Shown here in pieces: positions 1 through 9,403 of a stretch of DNA of 64,000 nucleotides (position 1 is the first letter of the stretch; every line of letters starts with the position of its first letter). The position numbers and the translations under genes were made by a program. The stretch covers positions 10,044,413 through 10,108,412 of the forward strand of contig JAJEKV010000003.1 of NCBI GenBank assembly GCA_021234155.1, written 5' to 3'. Origin of the DNA: Isoetes taiwanensis. Its lineage: Eukaryota; Streptophyta; Lycopodiopsida; Isoetales; Isoetaceae. The notes beneath the pieces were generated by a model that searched no databases, had not been told where the DNA came from, and saw nothing but the letters and a program-made list of their open reading frames with translations.

Positions 1-330
1 TAAAGCAAAACCAAATATAACAAAACCAAGACGGGTAGGCAATTAAGAGTACCCCAACCAAGGGTTGGTAGGCCACCGGGTCGAAAAATAAGTTCGAGCC
101 TCCCCGATAACCGCCCATTTTTGCCGGAGCCTCGCCGAACCTTGTATAGCTCATCACGCCGCCGAAGTTAATCGAATCGCGGAGAGGTCCTCTTGCACCG
201 AAAAAGAGAGTGCCCTTCAAGTGGCTCCCATGTCAGAACACATACAACCTATCCCGGATGTTGAAAAATGTACGGAAGATGGCGTGGGCTATAAAGCCGG
301 GTGGGTACCCACCTTTGGGCAAGAAAAGTT
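1..330 (-). pseudogene. ORF1-like C-terminal fragment, minus strand (copy A, cut by window edge)
   Basis: This is the copy A counterpart of the minus-strand coding segment best seen at 41741-42193. Read on the minus strand it gives the pieces DRLYVLQ, HLKGTLFSVQEDLS and a basic RRDEL..VREAR stretch, interrupted by frame changes. The pattern (GT-F-S-V-Q-E-D-L-S followed by an Arg-rich helix and GKWA-like residues) recalls the C-terminal domain of LINE-1 type ORF1 proteins. That assignment is by eye and uncertain. The window edge cuts its 3' side. Confidence 0.4.
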
Positions 331-1400
331 CGTGGGCTCAATATGCATGATGTCTCAGAAGAAGTGTGCAACTACACATCAAGATGTGAACTGTGACGCC
401 GCCTCCTCGACCTCGACGAGGCGCAGGTTCAAATGCCGATTGCCCGGCGGGTCCGAACCCGAAAGCAATAGAGGCTAAATAATTGCTCTAAACAAATGCA
501 TGAAAGTAACCCAAGACAAGGTGCTATCAAAGCCGATAGGCAAGTTTGTAGAGAATCAGCCAAGCATTGGGCCAAGAGTTGAAAAGATGGTCCTCTTTAG
601 TGAAGGTTATTATTGGTGTGCAAGCAGCCTATGTTATTACTTGGAACATTAACGCGGCGAGATAGTAAATCATTTTATATATGATCTCCATTACGCTTAG
701 GTCTTCCCACCGCCTTAAGGTTTTTCCTTAGGCGACCACCGCCTAACCATCTAGGCACCTTCCAGCCAACACAAACAAAGAAACAACAGAACACACACAA
801 GCACCCAAGATCACGCGATCCGGATCTAGTCCGCTCCAGACTAATCTACCAAAGACCGCCAGCAAGTAGATCCCAGCTCCAACTTCTCCGTTGTGTATTC
901 GTGTTGCTTAGTCATCTCATGATCCTTTTCTTTCCTGGTTCGAGATTTAGCTCCCCGCACAAGCTTCGCCAAGACCTTTCCTAACCCCAAATTTGGCTCC
1001 GCCCACAGCCCACGATTTGGCTAGCCATCGATTCCTCGCGAACAACGACCACAACGACCCAAGAATAAAGATCCCACGCTTCTTTCTCGCTTTGATTCCC
1101 ATTCCGATTTTCCAAGTCGGCCCTCGGTCGTGCTAACAAACTCACTTCACATTAAGTCTAATATCCGCCTCAAGGCCCAAATCCTACCTTTCTTTGCCTC
1201 TTGCTCCGCTGGTTCTTTTGCTCTAGATTGGCCCTCAATCTTCCCTCTACTAGAGTTTTCCCACGGTTCTTTTGTCGTAAAGGGGCATTCCTTGTTCATA
1301 ATTGGTATATACACATTTCAATTTGATCCAGATCCGTGTGCTTTGTCTTTTTGCTTGGATCTCTAGGTTGCATCACTTTGGGCTCTTTAGATTGGCTTTG
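331..1400. other. alpha-block spacer, copy A
   Basis: No gene is recognised. The stretch is collinear with 13481-14600 and 42200-43230. It contains a short stem-loop near 712-735 (CGCCT-AAGG / CCTT-AGGCG around a T-rich loop) that is also present near 13905-13925 and 42550-42575. Short open frames here are not conserved in all three copies. Confidence 0.6.
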
Positions 1401-1409
1401 GGGTCTTTA

Positions 1410-2240
1410 TATGGCTAAGTGTAGTCACCAGAACTTCACCGATGTGGAACTTCTCCATGTCACATGGCTTGAACATTTCCCGCTTCCCGAAGTCTCGATC
1501 TCATACATCAAGACGACACTTCGTGCAAGGATCCTTCCGCTTCTTGCCCTCATCGGACCAGCATCTTCTTTTGACACCTTGCAGAATGCATCTCTTTGCA
1601 GCCCGACGATTTCCTTCAAGATAAGCTTTTGTTCCAGATACTAAATTTGCTTTACTCCCCGATGTTGAAACACGCCCTCGAGAGCGCATGCAATGCTGGC
1701 GGACGGGTGCAAACAGAGACTCATAGGGATAACGGTGTGGAGATGATGATAAAGGTCGTGGTGGCATGCAAGCACATGATCATAGTGGCATGCCGGATAA
1801 GGACCATGGGAGGATGCAGCAGCAGACCACTCGCACGGAAGATGGACAAAAGCTTGAATTTGGCGATCGTAGGCATGCCGAGGCAAATCCCGCCTTGGAT
1901 GTAGAAGAGGCAGCCAACTTCTTCACAGATGTTATGCACATTCAGAGGCCCGCCATTGTTACAAAGACGCTGGGTTGGGGCTCGAGGCCAGACCGACCCG
2001 CCATATCATCGCCCGTTCAATAGCCCACGTGATAGGTTGTATGTCCTTCAAAGATGGAAGTCATTTAAAAGACACCCACTTTCGGTTCAAGAAGATCTCT
2101 CTCCGCCCAAGGTGACCTGACGGGCGCATGTGAATTGTTTAGAGTGCGAGAGGCTCGGCCGCAGCAAAAGTGGGCAATGTATCGAGGAGGTACAAAGAAT
2201 CATCCGAGACCAAAGGGCCCTTAACCCATGGCTTGGGTAC
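1410..2240 (+). pseudogene. Repeat-borne ORF, 'FTDVELLHVTWLEHF' family, copy A
   Basis: Plus-strand coding-like segment repeated at 14609-15440 and 43243-44090. Copy A gives the recognisable pieces FTDVELLHVTWLEHF, then LEFGDRRHAE, VEEAANFFTDVMHIQRP and DRLYVLQRWKSFKRH..SVQEDLSPP in successive frames, so the frame is broken several times. The last part is a diverged paralogue of the minus-strand segment at the start of each alpha block, so both probably derive from one retroelement-like protein. Function is not established. The resemblance to LINE ORF1 C-terminal domains is only a visual match. Confidence 0.45.
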
Positions 2241-2440
2241 ACTTAGCTCATGTGCACATGCTTAGATACTTATTATCATTTTGTTGTGTTTTTCTTATGT
2301 TGATATTCTTCACTTTTTTTTGTTATCGGGCTCACGCCCATCTTTTTGTATTGGGACCCATAAAATTTCTATCTATCTTAAGGAATTTTTTTATTGGGTC
2401 TCAGAGTTTAGATGTTCGTGATGTTTGAACCGAATGACAC
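2241..2440 (+). other. 3' tail following the ORF1-like segment, copy A
   Basis: The T-rich stretch after the coding-like segment encodes a hydrophobic run in one frame and contains the phrase GGGTCTCAGAG before the conserved leader. Equivalent tails occur at 15441-15650 and 44090-44240. The minus-strand paralogue and the copy inside the TIR element end with a related 'GGCTTAYGCCC..TCCCATAA' motif, which supports common ancestry of the three 3' ends. Confidence 0.4.
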
Positions 2441-3290
2441 ATGATGAAAATATAATTCATGATGCATTATAACCATGCATAAACTTTTGTTGCTTCTTGA
2501 TATGCTATGGGAGTTTTGCCATTATAATATCAATGCTATAAATATTTGTGTTGATGCGGTACATTTAAATTCCTCTTTGAGTTTTTTTTTTTTACAAGGT
2601 ATATTCAAGTATTTTGTTAGCAATGCAAATAGATGTTATGTTTAAGGATTTGAATGTGTGACTTTTATGTGCACTCCATTTTTTTCACTTCTAATCGCTA
2701 TCCGCATCCTAATTTTTCCTTTGACAAAAATAAAAAATGTCTATGGACCGTTGATTTCGTCATTCAACAGAAAAAAGGTATGTACATGTGTCAAGGTTAG
2801 CTTCCAGGCCTCGCCTGAACCATAGAGGAAAAAAGCAAAGAAGAATAGAAATGAAGAAGTATGGAGAAGCCCAAGAGCAATTGAATCTCCCCCGGCACGA
2901 TCCCATTTCATGTAAACAAGAAAATTGCAGTTCATTGCATGCATTGTTGATTAACTCCTATGAGTTTTCTATGTTACTTAATTTCTACAGTTACGGTTCT
3001 TAAGGAGGTCCAAATCCTAGGACTGCCATGGCGAATGGAACCTTGCCTTACTGCTAAATTTTAGGCCTTTTCATATCAGCTTTGATGTTGTGCTGCTCGA
3101 TGAAATCCGGCTTTCTATTTAAAAGCTGGCCTCTATTTCTTGCAAATGTTGACTTCCAATAGTTGTAAATGTTTGGCAACAAGGACATCTATTTCATCTC
3201 CAAATCCCTGAATAATATAATATCGCAACAAATTCAACATTTCATGAATCGCGAACAACATAATTTATCGCCGCATTCTTTATCTAGGAG
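2441..3290. repeat. Conserved leader block, copy 1 of 5
   Basis: This segment recurs at 11800-12690, 15650-16490, 33030-33895 and 44250-45090. It contains the 71-codon open frame at 2788-3003, and its CAGTTACGGTTCTTAAGGAG-type junction is conserved. The block is the most conserved part of the array. No known function was recognised. Confidence 0.75.
2788..3003 (+). CDS. 71-codon repeat-borne ORF, copy 1
   Basis: A small basic open frame starting MSRLASRPRLNHRGKKQRR and ending FYSYGS. It occurs five times in the window (2788, 12172, 16006, 33383 and 44610), four of them at full 71-codon length with few substitutions. The opposite strand is also open. No domain, signal peptide or membrane segment is evident. 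Preservation may simply reflect recent duplication, and a GT..AG-like stretch inside it (ATGTAAACAAG...TTGCAG) means it could instead be untranslated leader with an intron. I would not assume it is translated. Confidence 0.25.
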   Translation: MSRLASRPRLNHRGKKQRRIEMKKYGEAQEQLNLPRHDPISCKQENCSSLHALLINSYEFSMLLNFYSYGS

Positions 3291-3939
3291 AAAACGAGGC
3301 TCATGTAGATACGAGACTATACAAACAAGGGAATGTTATTCCAAAATATACACATAAACACCTATCAACCATGCACACATGTTACGATATAGAAGGAACA
3401 TCCGACTTGAAGAATAACTTAAAAGGAGCTTGATTGCATATATATTTTAATTGCAAAGATCCCCGAATGAATATTTTCTAGGCAAACGCTTCTCAAGCTT
3501 TTACAAATGGAGAAAGACTATGGATGCCGGAAGGGTGGTGAATTGATGAGATAGGATAGGATCGTAATAGTATGCTACTAAGATTTTGTATTAAACTCGA
3601 CAAGGTGTAAAATATAGCCATCCTCTAAGGTCCGTGATTAGGTCTAAGACCCGTATTTCATTGCATTAAAATAGAGTTGATATGCAAAGGCTTACTTTTG
3701 AACTTTGTTGCAAGAAACAAAAATTTTTAGCATTCTTTATGAGCTGCATGAAACAAACATTTGGAAAATACATGTCCGCCCGGTTTTGAAGGAGATGATT
3801 CCCAAGATTCATTCAAATCACGTAACATTCTCGTTGGTGGAAGATCACCGGTTCCGCTAGTTTCCCATCTCGCCGAAATGGTCTTCTTCATCCGCCTCGG
3901 GCGGCAGCTAACGATCGACCATCGAGATATTTGCCCTGG
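3291..3939. other. Spacer upstream of repeat promoter, copy A
   Basis: Collinear with 16491-17155, 33895-34450 (partly deleted) and 45091-45757. No gene is recognised; short frames around 3727-3951 are not kept in the same form in the other copies. The stretch ends at a TATA-type promoter. Confidence 0.6.
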
Positions 3940-3947
3940 TATAAATA
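3940..3947 (+). promoter_or_regulatory. TATA box TATAAATA, copy A
   Basis: TATAAATA is followed about 30 bp downstream by a pyrimidine-rich start-like sequence (CCCTAATCAATCAA). The element and surroundings are identical at 17156, 34451 and 45758, always just upstream of the captured gene fragments. It is a good candidate core promoter for transcribing the composite unit. Confidence 0.5.
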
Positions 3948-4083
3948 GCACATTTTGCCCTAATCAATCAATATTTTGTTGCATTTTGGAGTCCGGCAGC
4001 TTCTAGATGACTTCAAAAGCAAGAATATATAAATGTAAGTAATAGGTCATAAACTTGTCATTACGCTGTCTTTGTTAGAAGAA

Positions 4084-5450
4084 TGGCGTGCAAGCCGCTT
4101 TGAGCAGCCTGGTTTTCCCGCAGCATGCATATGGTCATGGATGGATGAAGGGCAAGCATGGCGGAGTTCCACAATCTCGCTCTTGGCACGTAACAAACAC
4201 AAATGTAAGAAGGGAATTTCCACAATCTCGCTCTTGGCATAGAACAAACACAAATGTAAGAAGGGAATTTGGGCGTAATGTAAGAAGGAGTTTGAGCGTA
4301 AAGAGAAGCAGAGGGAATTTAGGCGTAAGAAGAACACGCTCACAGCTGGCCTTAAGAAAGAGGGGTGTAAAATTCGAAAAGAGATGCTTAACAGACATTA
4401 GCAAAGATGGATATTGACTTGGAGCAGACACGAAAAGAAAGAAAAGCAAAAGCTTTAATCGCTGAGAAGACCGAGGTGCCGGATGTTAAAGATGTTGGAC
4501 AACAAGTTGAGAAAGTCGAGGTGCCGTTGAAGAGGAAGTTGCCAAGTCTACCCCGATTGCAACTCTTTGCTACCAAAATTCCCGACATAATCGACATTCT
4601 TTTCTCGCCGCACTTCTCGAGCTCTACAAAGGTTGATTCGTAAGGGAATCTCAAAGTATGGAACCGCACTGGTGCTTGCACCGAACCTTGCAATGGGCTC
4701 GAATTGAGCAATGTTAGTCACTCCAATCTTCTTCTTTTGTGGGTCTTACAAATCAAAGTTATAGTTTCCAGTTCTACCACATCTACTCCGCTTCCTCTAT
4801 CGATGTTTTTCCACATGGTCAAGTGGATGGCTCTAGGCCACTTGAAAGACTTCCTTTGGTTGATGTGAAGATGGCAAAGCACATTGGCATTTCAATACAT
4901 CCCCGCAACATGCGAAGTTTCGACCGAAGCCACGCTTAGGGGCACAAAGGAGTTTACATGTCTCACATCTACTGGATTCTTTGGTTTGTTCCGATCACAA
5001 GATAATTCCATCAGATTTGGTTTTAATCTTGGCGCATTGGCAAGGCATGTATGTTCTTGAGGGCACCCATTCCAAGCCCATATCGCCTTTGTTACTTTGG
5101 GACTCTTACCTCATCTCATCCGCATTAGATGGTGATATCAAAGTTTGATAACAACAGATGATGGTGTGCCCAAGATCGTAAGGCGGCTCACATTCTCGCC
5201 CCCCTCCGATACTCCTCTCAAAATTTCTATATCAATGGATTTGCAACAAGAAAAGCCTCCTTATGTTCCTATAGCAAATGCACAATTCGAAGTCTTCAAT
5301 CTTCCAAGTCTTATGCACTGCCAAAGGCGGCGTCAACCGCCAAAGATGTTACCGCTTTTATATAGCTGAAACCGCTTGTTTTTCAGCATAAAGGTGGGAT
5401 TGTCAACGTTTGGCAACCTTCCATCTCCCTTTCAACAATGATAGAGACCA
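4084..5450 (+). pseudogene. WD40 protein fragment, CCCH/ZFWD-like, copy A
   Basis: The upstream part encodes an Arg-rich stretch with a 51-bp tandem duplication (from 4169 and 4220), giving a 17-residue repeat QSRSWHRTNTNVRREFP. It is followed by MDIDLEQTRKERKAK and a Glu/Val-rich linker. From about 4640 come WD40 pieces: the LKVWNR region, the VGLTNQ strand, a GHKG turn region, the SALDGDIKV blade and a VFNLPSL piece. Order and motifs match plant CCCH-type zinc-finger WD40 proteins (ZFWD). No CCCH finger can be seen. Frame breaks are frequent, many at CAG/CTG positions that are intact in copy C. Confidence 0.6.
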
Positions 5451-5847
5451 CATCAACAAGAAAGATGATAAGGATATCCGCAAGGGGTATGTGACATGCT
5501 TGTAAACATTTCTGAAGTAGATAAGCTCTTCAATTTAAAAGGCCAGAAAAATGGCGATAAAGGCCGTTGAAAGAGCACGAGAAAAAATGTACAAAATGGC
5601 CAAAGGAGCACTTCTGTAAAGTATCGCTGTTTTGCTGCAAAAAGGGGCCTGCAACATGCACAAATGTTTTGGTTATGTGCCGATATATCTTTGTAAATAT
5701 CATGATGCTAGTGAATTTGCTAGCACTCATTTTGAATTGAATATTGATCTAAATCTTCAAGTTCATTTGCAGCTTATAGTCCTTTTTTTGTTGGTATTGC
5801 AAGAAACATGCATTTTGTAGTTGTAGCAGAGGCATATTGTATATGCG
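5451..5847. other. Linker between WD40 fragment and Glu-rich exon, copy A
   Basis: A short basic coding-like piece (AVERAR.., near 5560) is followed by AT-rich intron-like DNA ending in a pyrimidine-poor acceptor before the Glu-rich exon. Collinear with 18640-19029 and 47271-47670. No independent gene is recognised. Confidence 0.4.
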
Positions 5848-6055
5848 TGTTAAGGCATGGATGGAGAAAAAGGACATGGAAGCTTTACACATTCGTAAGG
5901 CACTTGTAGAAGAGGGAAGAGGCCGCCAAATTAAGTAAGTTGTCGCTTAATTGGTGCATTAATGTGAAAAGTCAATCATTATTTGACGGTCTAATTTTTT
6001 TCTGCTTTTGCGAAAGCAAAGCTTCGGAAAGGAAACGCTTGAAAAAGCTTGACTT
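5848..6055 (+). pseudogene. Glu/Lys-rich exon pair with intron, copy A
   Basis: The first exon encodes KAWMEKKDMEALHI.KALVEEE (end near 5934). A GTAAGT donor, an intron of roughly 80 bp and a second exon (about 6016-6055) encoding ERKRLKKL follow. The pattern of an EEEEAA run spliced to LLERKRLKKLR is a charged helix seen in some plant nuclear proteins, and I cannot name the gene. Retention of the intron argues for capture at the DNA level and not through mRNA. Confidence 0.45.
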
Positions 6056-6056
6056 A

Positions 6057-6203
6057 GATGCTAAATTGACATCTCCACTAGGTCATCAAATTGCGTAAAT
6101 TCCACTTGACCCAAAAAAAGATGCTATTGTCTTCGTGACCACTTGGTTGCCTATCCAGGTAGTCATTATTGCCGCAATGATGTCCTGGCCCAATCAATCC
6201 GAT
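6057..6203 (+). pseudogene. DEAH-box RNA helicase fragment, truncated, copy A
   Basis: The segment encodes DAKLTSPLGHQIA.IPLDP in broken frame. This is the start of the helicase-associated (HA2) region following the RecA2 domain in DEAH-box helicases related to DHX35. It stops near 6203, where the sequence switches abruptly to Ty3/gypsy pol. In copies B and C the same fragment continues for another 500 bp, so copy A is truncated by a rearrangement. Confidence 0.7.
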
Positions 6204-7255
6204 ATGTGAAATGCTTTTCGAACCGATCCTAAACCCATGAGTAAGCCACGGTATAGAATGGCGACCCATGGTAACAAAGGCGAAGAAGCAATTACAAAAT
6301 TCTTAGACTTAGGTTTCATAAGATATAACTCTCCATTTGGGGGCACCCATCTTGTTTGTAAAGAAGGACGATGGGGTTTGAAATTTACGTGCATAGAATA
6401 TAAACAGTAATTGAACAAACACACCATAGAAAACAAGAATGCCTTACCAAGATGGGATGATCTTATGGATTAGCAAAGGGCAAAGTTCTTCTCAAAATAG
6501 ATTTGAGACCTAGCTACCACCGGACCAGGATTGGGAAGAAGATATTCTAGGAGATAACCTTCGGGACAAGGTATGTCCATTATAATAATTCCTTGGTCAT
6601 GCCATTTGGATAATCTAATATCCCACATTAACATTCATGGGAACTCATGAAACGACATCTTTGTAAGTTTCGGATGATTTTTGTCATTGTATTCTTGATG
6701 ACATTTTTGGTCTATAGTAAAATATTGGAGGACCATGTCAAGCATTTGAGAAGGGTTCTCGAGAAGCTAAGAAGGCATCAACTTCATGCAAGTTGTCCAA
6801 ATATTGTCACTTTTGCAACAACCAAGGGTACCTCGGACATGTGATATCCATTGATGGAGCGCAGAGATCCCGCGATCCGATCCAGGTAATAGAATGGCAA
6901 AGCACCAAAAATATCCATGAAGTGAGAAGCTTCTTGGGATTGGCGAGGTTATTACATGAAGTTCGTGAGAAGAACCGTCAAGATAATATACCATGGATGG
7001 ATCTCACCAAAGTCGTAAGATAAAGACCAAGGCGGATCATTGGCATAAAACGACTCAAGAAGGGTTTGAGAAGTTGAAATAAGCCTAACCAACGTCCTAG
7101 TCTTAGCACCTGCAGTCCGAAAAGACAAGTTGGTAGCCATAGATGCAAGTAAAATTGCAACCAATGCGATTCTAATGTAGGAAGAGAGAGTTTTAGCATC
7201 TCGACTCTCGCCAAGATTAATGATCTTTGGCTCGCGCTACCCGACTCATGATCGA
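6204..7255 (+). mobile_element. Ty3/gypsy pol fragment (RT to start of RNase H), copy A
   Basis: Collinear with 29447-30480. It encodes remnants of the reverse transcriptase fingers and palm (RYNSPFG, NKHTIE-like), a degenerate active-site region before [14 protein letters not shown] near 6712, the YLGHVIS connection near 6828, and the start of the RNase H domain (LVAIDASKIATNAIL near 7130). It is heavily frameshifted relative to the other copy. No LTRs, integrase or gag could be attached to it. The left edge abuts the helicase fragment. Confidence 0.9.
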
Positions 7256-7317
7256 GAAGTTGCTAGCGGGCGGTGGGCACCTTACTCTTTGGGGTCGTAA
7301 AAGTTAGAAGCTCAATA
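7256..7317. repeat. Small alpha-block fragment after pol, copy A
   Basis: GGTGGGCACC..ACTCTTTGGG and the following GCTCAATATG match the alpha block at 13451-13505 and 30503-30560. The match is cut at 7317 by the next insertion and resumes at 9369. Confidence 0.7.
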
Positions 7318-9368
7318 TGTAGCAAAATAACGGGGGGTTTTTGTATTTTTTAATGCGTTTTTTCTATGGTTTTATATGATTTGATGTTAAAGATGTCGGC
7401 GGGATGTACTAATGTGTATTTATCTAGGATCGCATACACCGATCTTGGATTTTGGTGCCATCTTTCCAATGGTCCACCTATGAATTTCAAAGCTCATGCA
7501 TGGCCTCGAGCAAACCATTTTAGGGTTCTATGGTTTACCGTGCCCAATTTCTTTACTAAACCGGGACCTCGAAGGTCAAGGAGCTTTGCGGCGATGGTCG
7601 CTTTATAAGCGGATGCTAGTTCGGGTTTTATTTCAGCTTTTCATTTACGCCGAAGTGACATAGGTCCCGAGTTTACTCACATAGGTTTTATTTGGGTTGT
7701 CGCGCTTCGGTCTCTCACACCCGGTTAGGGGATCTTTAGCCAACGGTTACGTGTGCCGGGTTTACGAGTCTATAAGTGATTTCAATTCCATATGATCTTC
7801 CCGACCTACTTAGATCAAGATGGAATTTTCGCTCAACCGGTTTCGGAAAACCCCTAGCATCTAAAGCTTGGAAGCGACCAAGATTTATTGTCGTTGGTTC
7901 TTGGAAGCCACTAAGAATTCTATCTGCATTTTTTTATCGGGTCAGAGGGTTTGTCCCTCCGGGCCATAGAATCCAAGCCTGGTTCTCGGGCCACATTGAT
8001 GATGCTTAGGTACGAGGGAAGCATCGACCGTTATTATAAAAGGAGAACAAGAATCATTGTATCCTGCGTGGCCACCACAAAGAATGGATTCTTCAAGGCA
8101 ACGGCTTCAACATCTTTGCAACCCGGACACGTAGCATCGGATGTAGCCTTTGCAATTTACTGTCATCTGCACAAGCCGGCGATTTAGGCCTGCTTGAATC
8201 CCCTTTGGTTTAGGGTTCTCTTGTGTCAAGTGAGCACAATTTCCATATTCTTGTTTTCGTTGCATCCCTTGTTCTAAAAAGCCATGAAATACAAAGAATC
8301 TCTCTCCTTATTTTTGGCGACAACCACATCATGTTATTACGTAGCGGGGATTGTTTTACGGGTTTGTTCTATCAAATATGAAAATATCATGAATAGCATT
8401 TGTATTTGCCGGATACTGTTGTTCTACCTCTCTTAAATTTCTTAATTCTAGCGACTTCCTATCTCTCATGCTTCCTTACATTATAAGAGGGCTACTCTTC
8501 TTTTTTTTTAGCGAACCGCATCATAGTGATACGTAGCTTATTTACATTTTTGTTCTATCAAATATGAAAATATCATGGATAGCATTTGTGATTATAGATA
8601 TCTTGTTGTTTTTTACCTCCCTTAAATTTCTTTAATTCTAGCGACTTTCTATCTTTCATGCTTCCTTACCAAGCTTGGGATTAATATTAGTTAGTATCAC
8701 TTTGCCACCGGTATGGCAATGCGGCTCAACAGCTTGTATGCTATGATGGCTCTTTGTATTTTGTGATATTATCTTTGCATCCTTATCACGGTAGATGAGC
8801 ATCGATTGAGCATGAAGATTTTGAGATGTTAATTTTGAGATGTTAATTTTGTTTGTTTCCAAGTTAGTATGTTTCTTGTTCTTCCAATTGTGTACATCTT
8901 TTGGCATAAATGTCTTACAAATATGAGGGCTCTCGGCCCCTCTCGTCACCCTAGATGTGAATATGCACCCAAACCAAAGGGGGTTTAAGGGGGATTTTAA
9001 TTTAGATGTGTTGGATCCAATGGTTATGTTTATTAATGTCAATGGTAGTTATGTGTTGGTTATTATACTAAAAATTTTTGGGCCCTTCGGGCCTAAAAAA
9101 ACAAACATAAGAACATGTAAGACATTTAAAACACGAAGACAAACAAATTATTTCCATGGCAAATAGATTCAATTGATGATTGCATGTATGCATTCTTATA
9201 TATATGGCATTCAAGTATTACCCATTTTTTTCAAAGCAGTCAATAAGCAGCTTAAATTTCCTAACACTCTATATATACATGGCATTCGGATATTTCCCAT
9301 TCTTCTCAAAATAGTCATTCTTCTCAAAATAGTCAATAAGCCGCATTGTGTTCTTGTGTAATTAGAAC
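7318..9368. mobile_element. 2.05-kb insertion in the alpha fragment, unclassified
   Basis: Comparison with copy B, where 30540-30600 is continuous, shows that this stretch interrupts the alpha fragment. The left end TAGCAAAATAACGGGGGG and the next 70 bp match, in reverse orientation, sequence ending at 38433 and a short piece at 37563-37593, so this is the terminus of a dispersed family. Near 8926-9090 it carries the GTGAATATGCACCCAAACC repeat also found at 37140. Short open frames at 7366-7608 and 7951-8187 are unrecognised. No RT or transposase was found. Confidence 0.5.
8340..8675. repeat. Local tandem duplication, about 170-bp unit, two copies
   Basis: The phrase TCAAATATGAAAATATCATG, then GATAGCATTTGT-like sequence, CTTAAATTTC, TAATTCTAGCGAC and a final ATGCTTCCTTAC, occurs twice in the same order, near 8366-8480 and 8546-8668. 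Confidence 0.7.
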
Positions 9369-9403
9369 CGAACCTTATTGCTCTCGGACCCGACGAAAGC
9401 GGG

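Noticed and set aside
6204-7255. Complete gypsy element in copy A
   Set aside because: Only RT to early RNase H is present, with no LTR, gag or integrase on either side.
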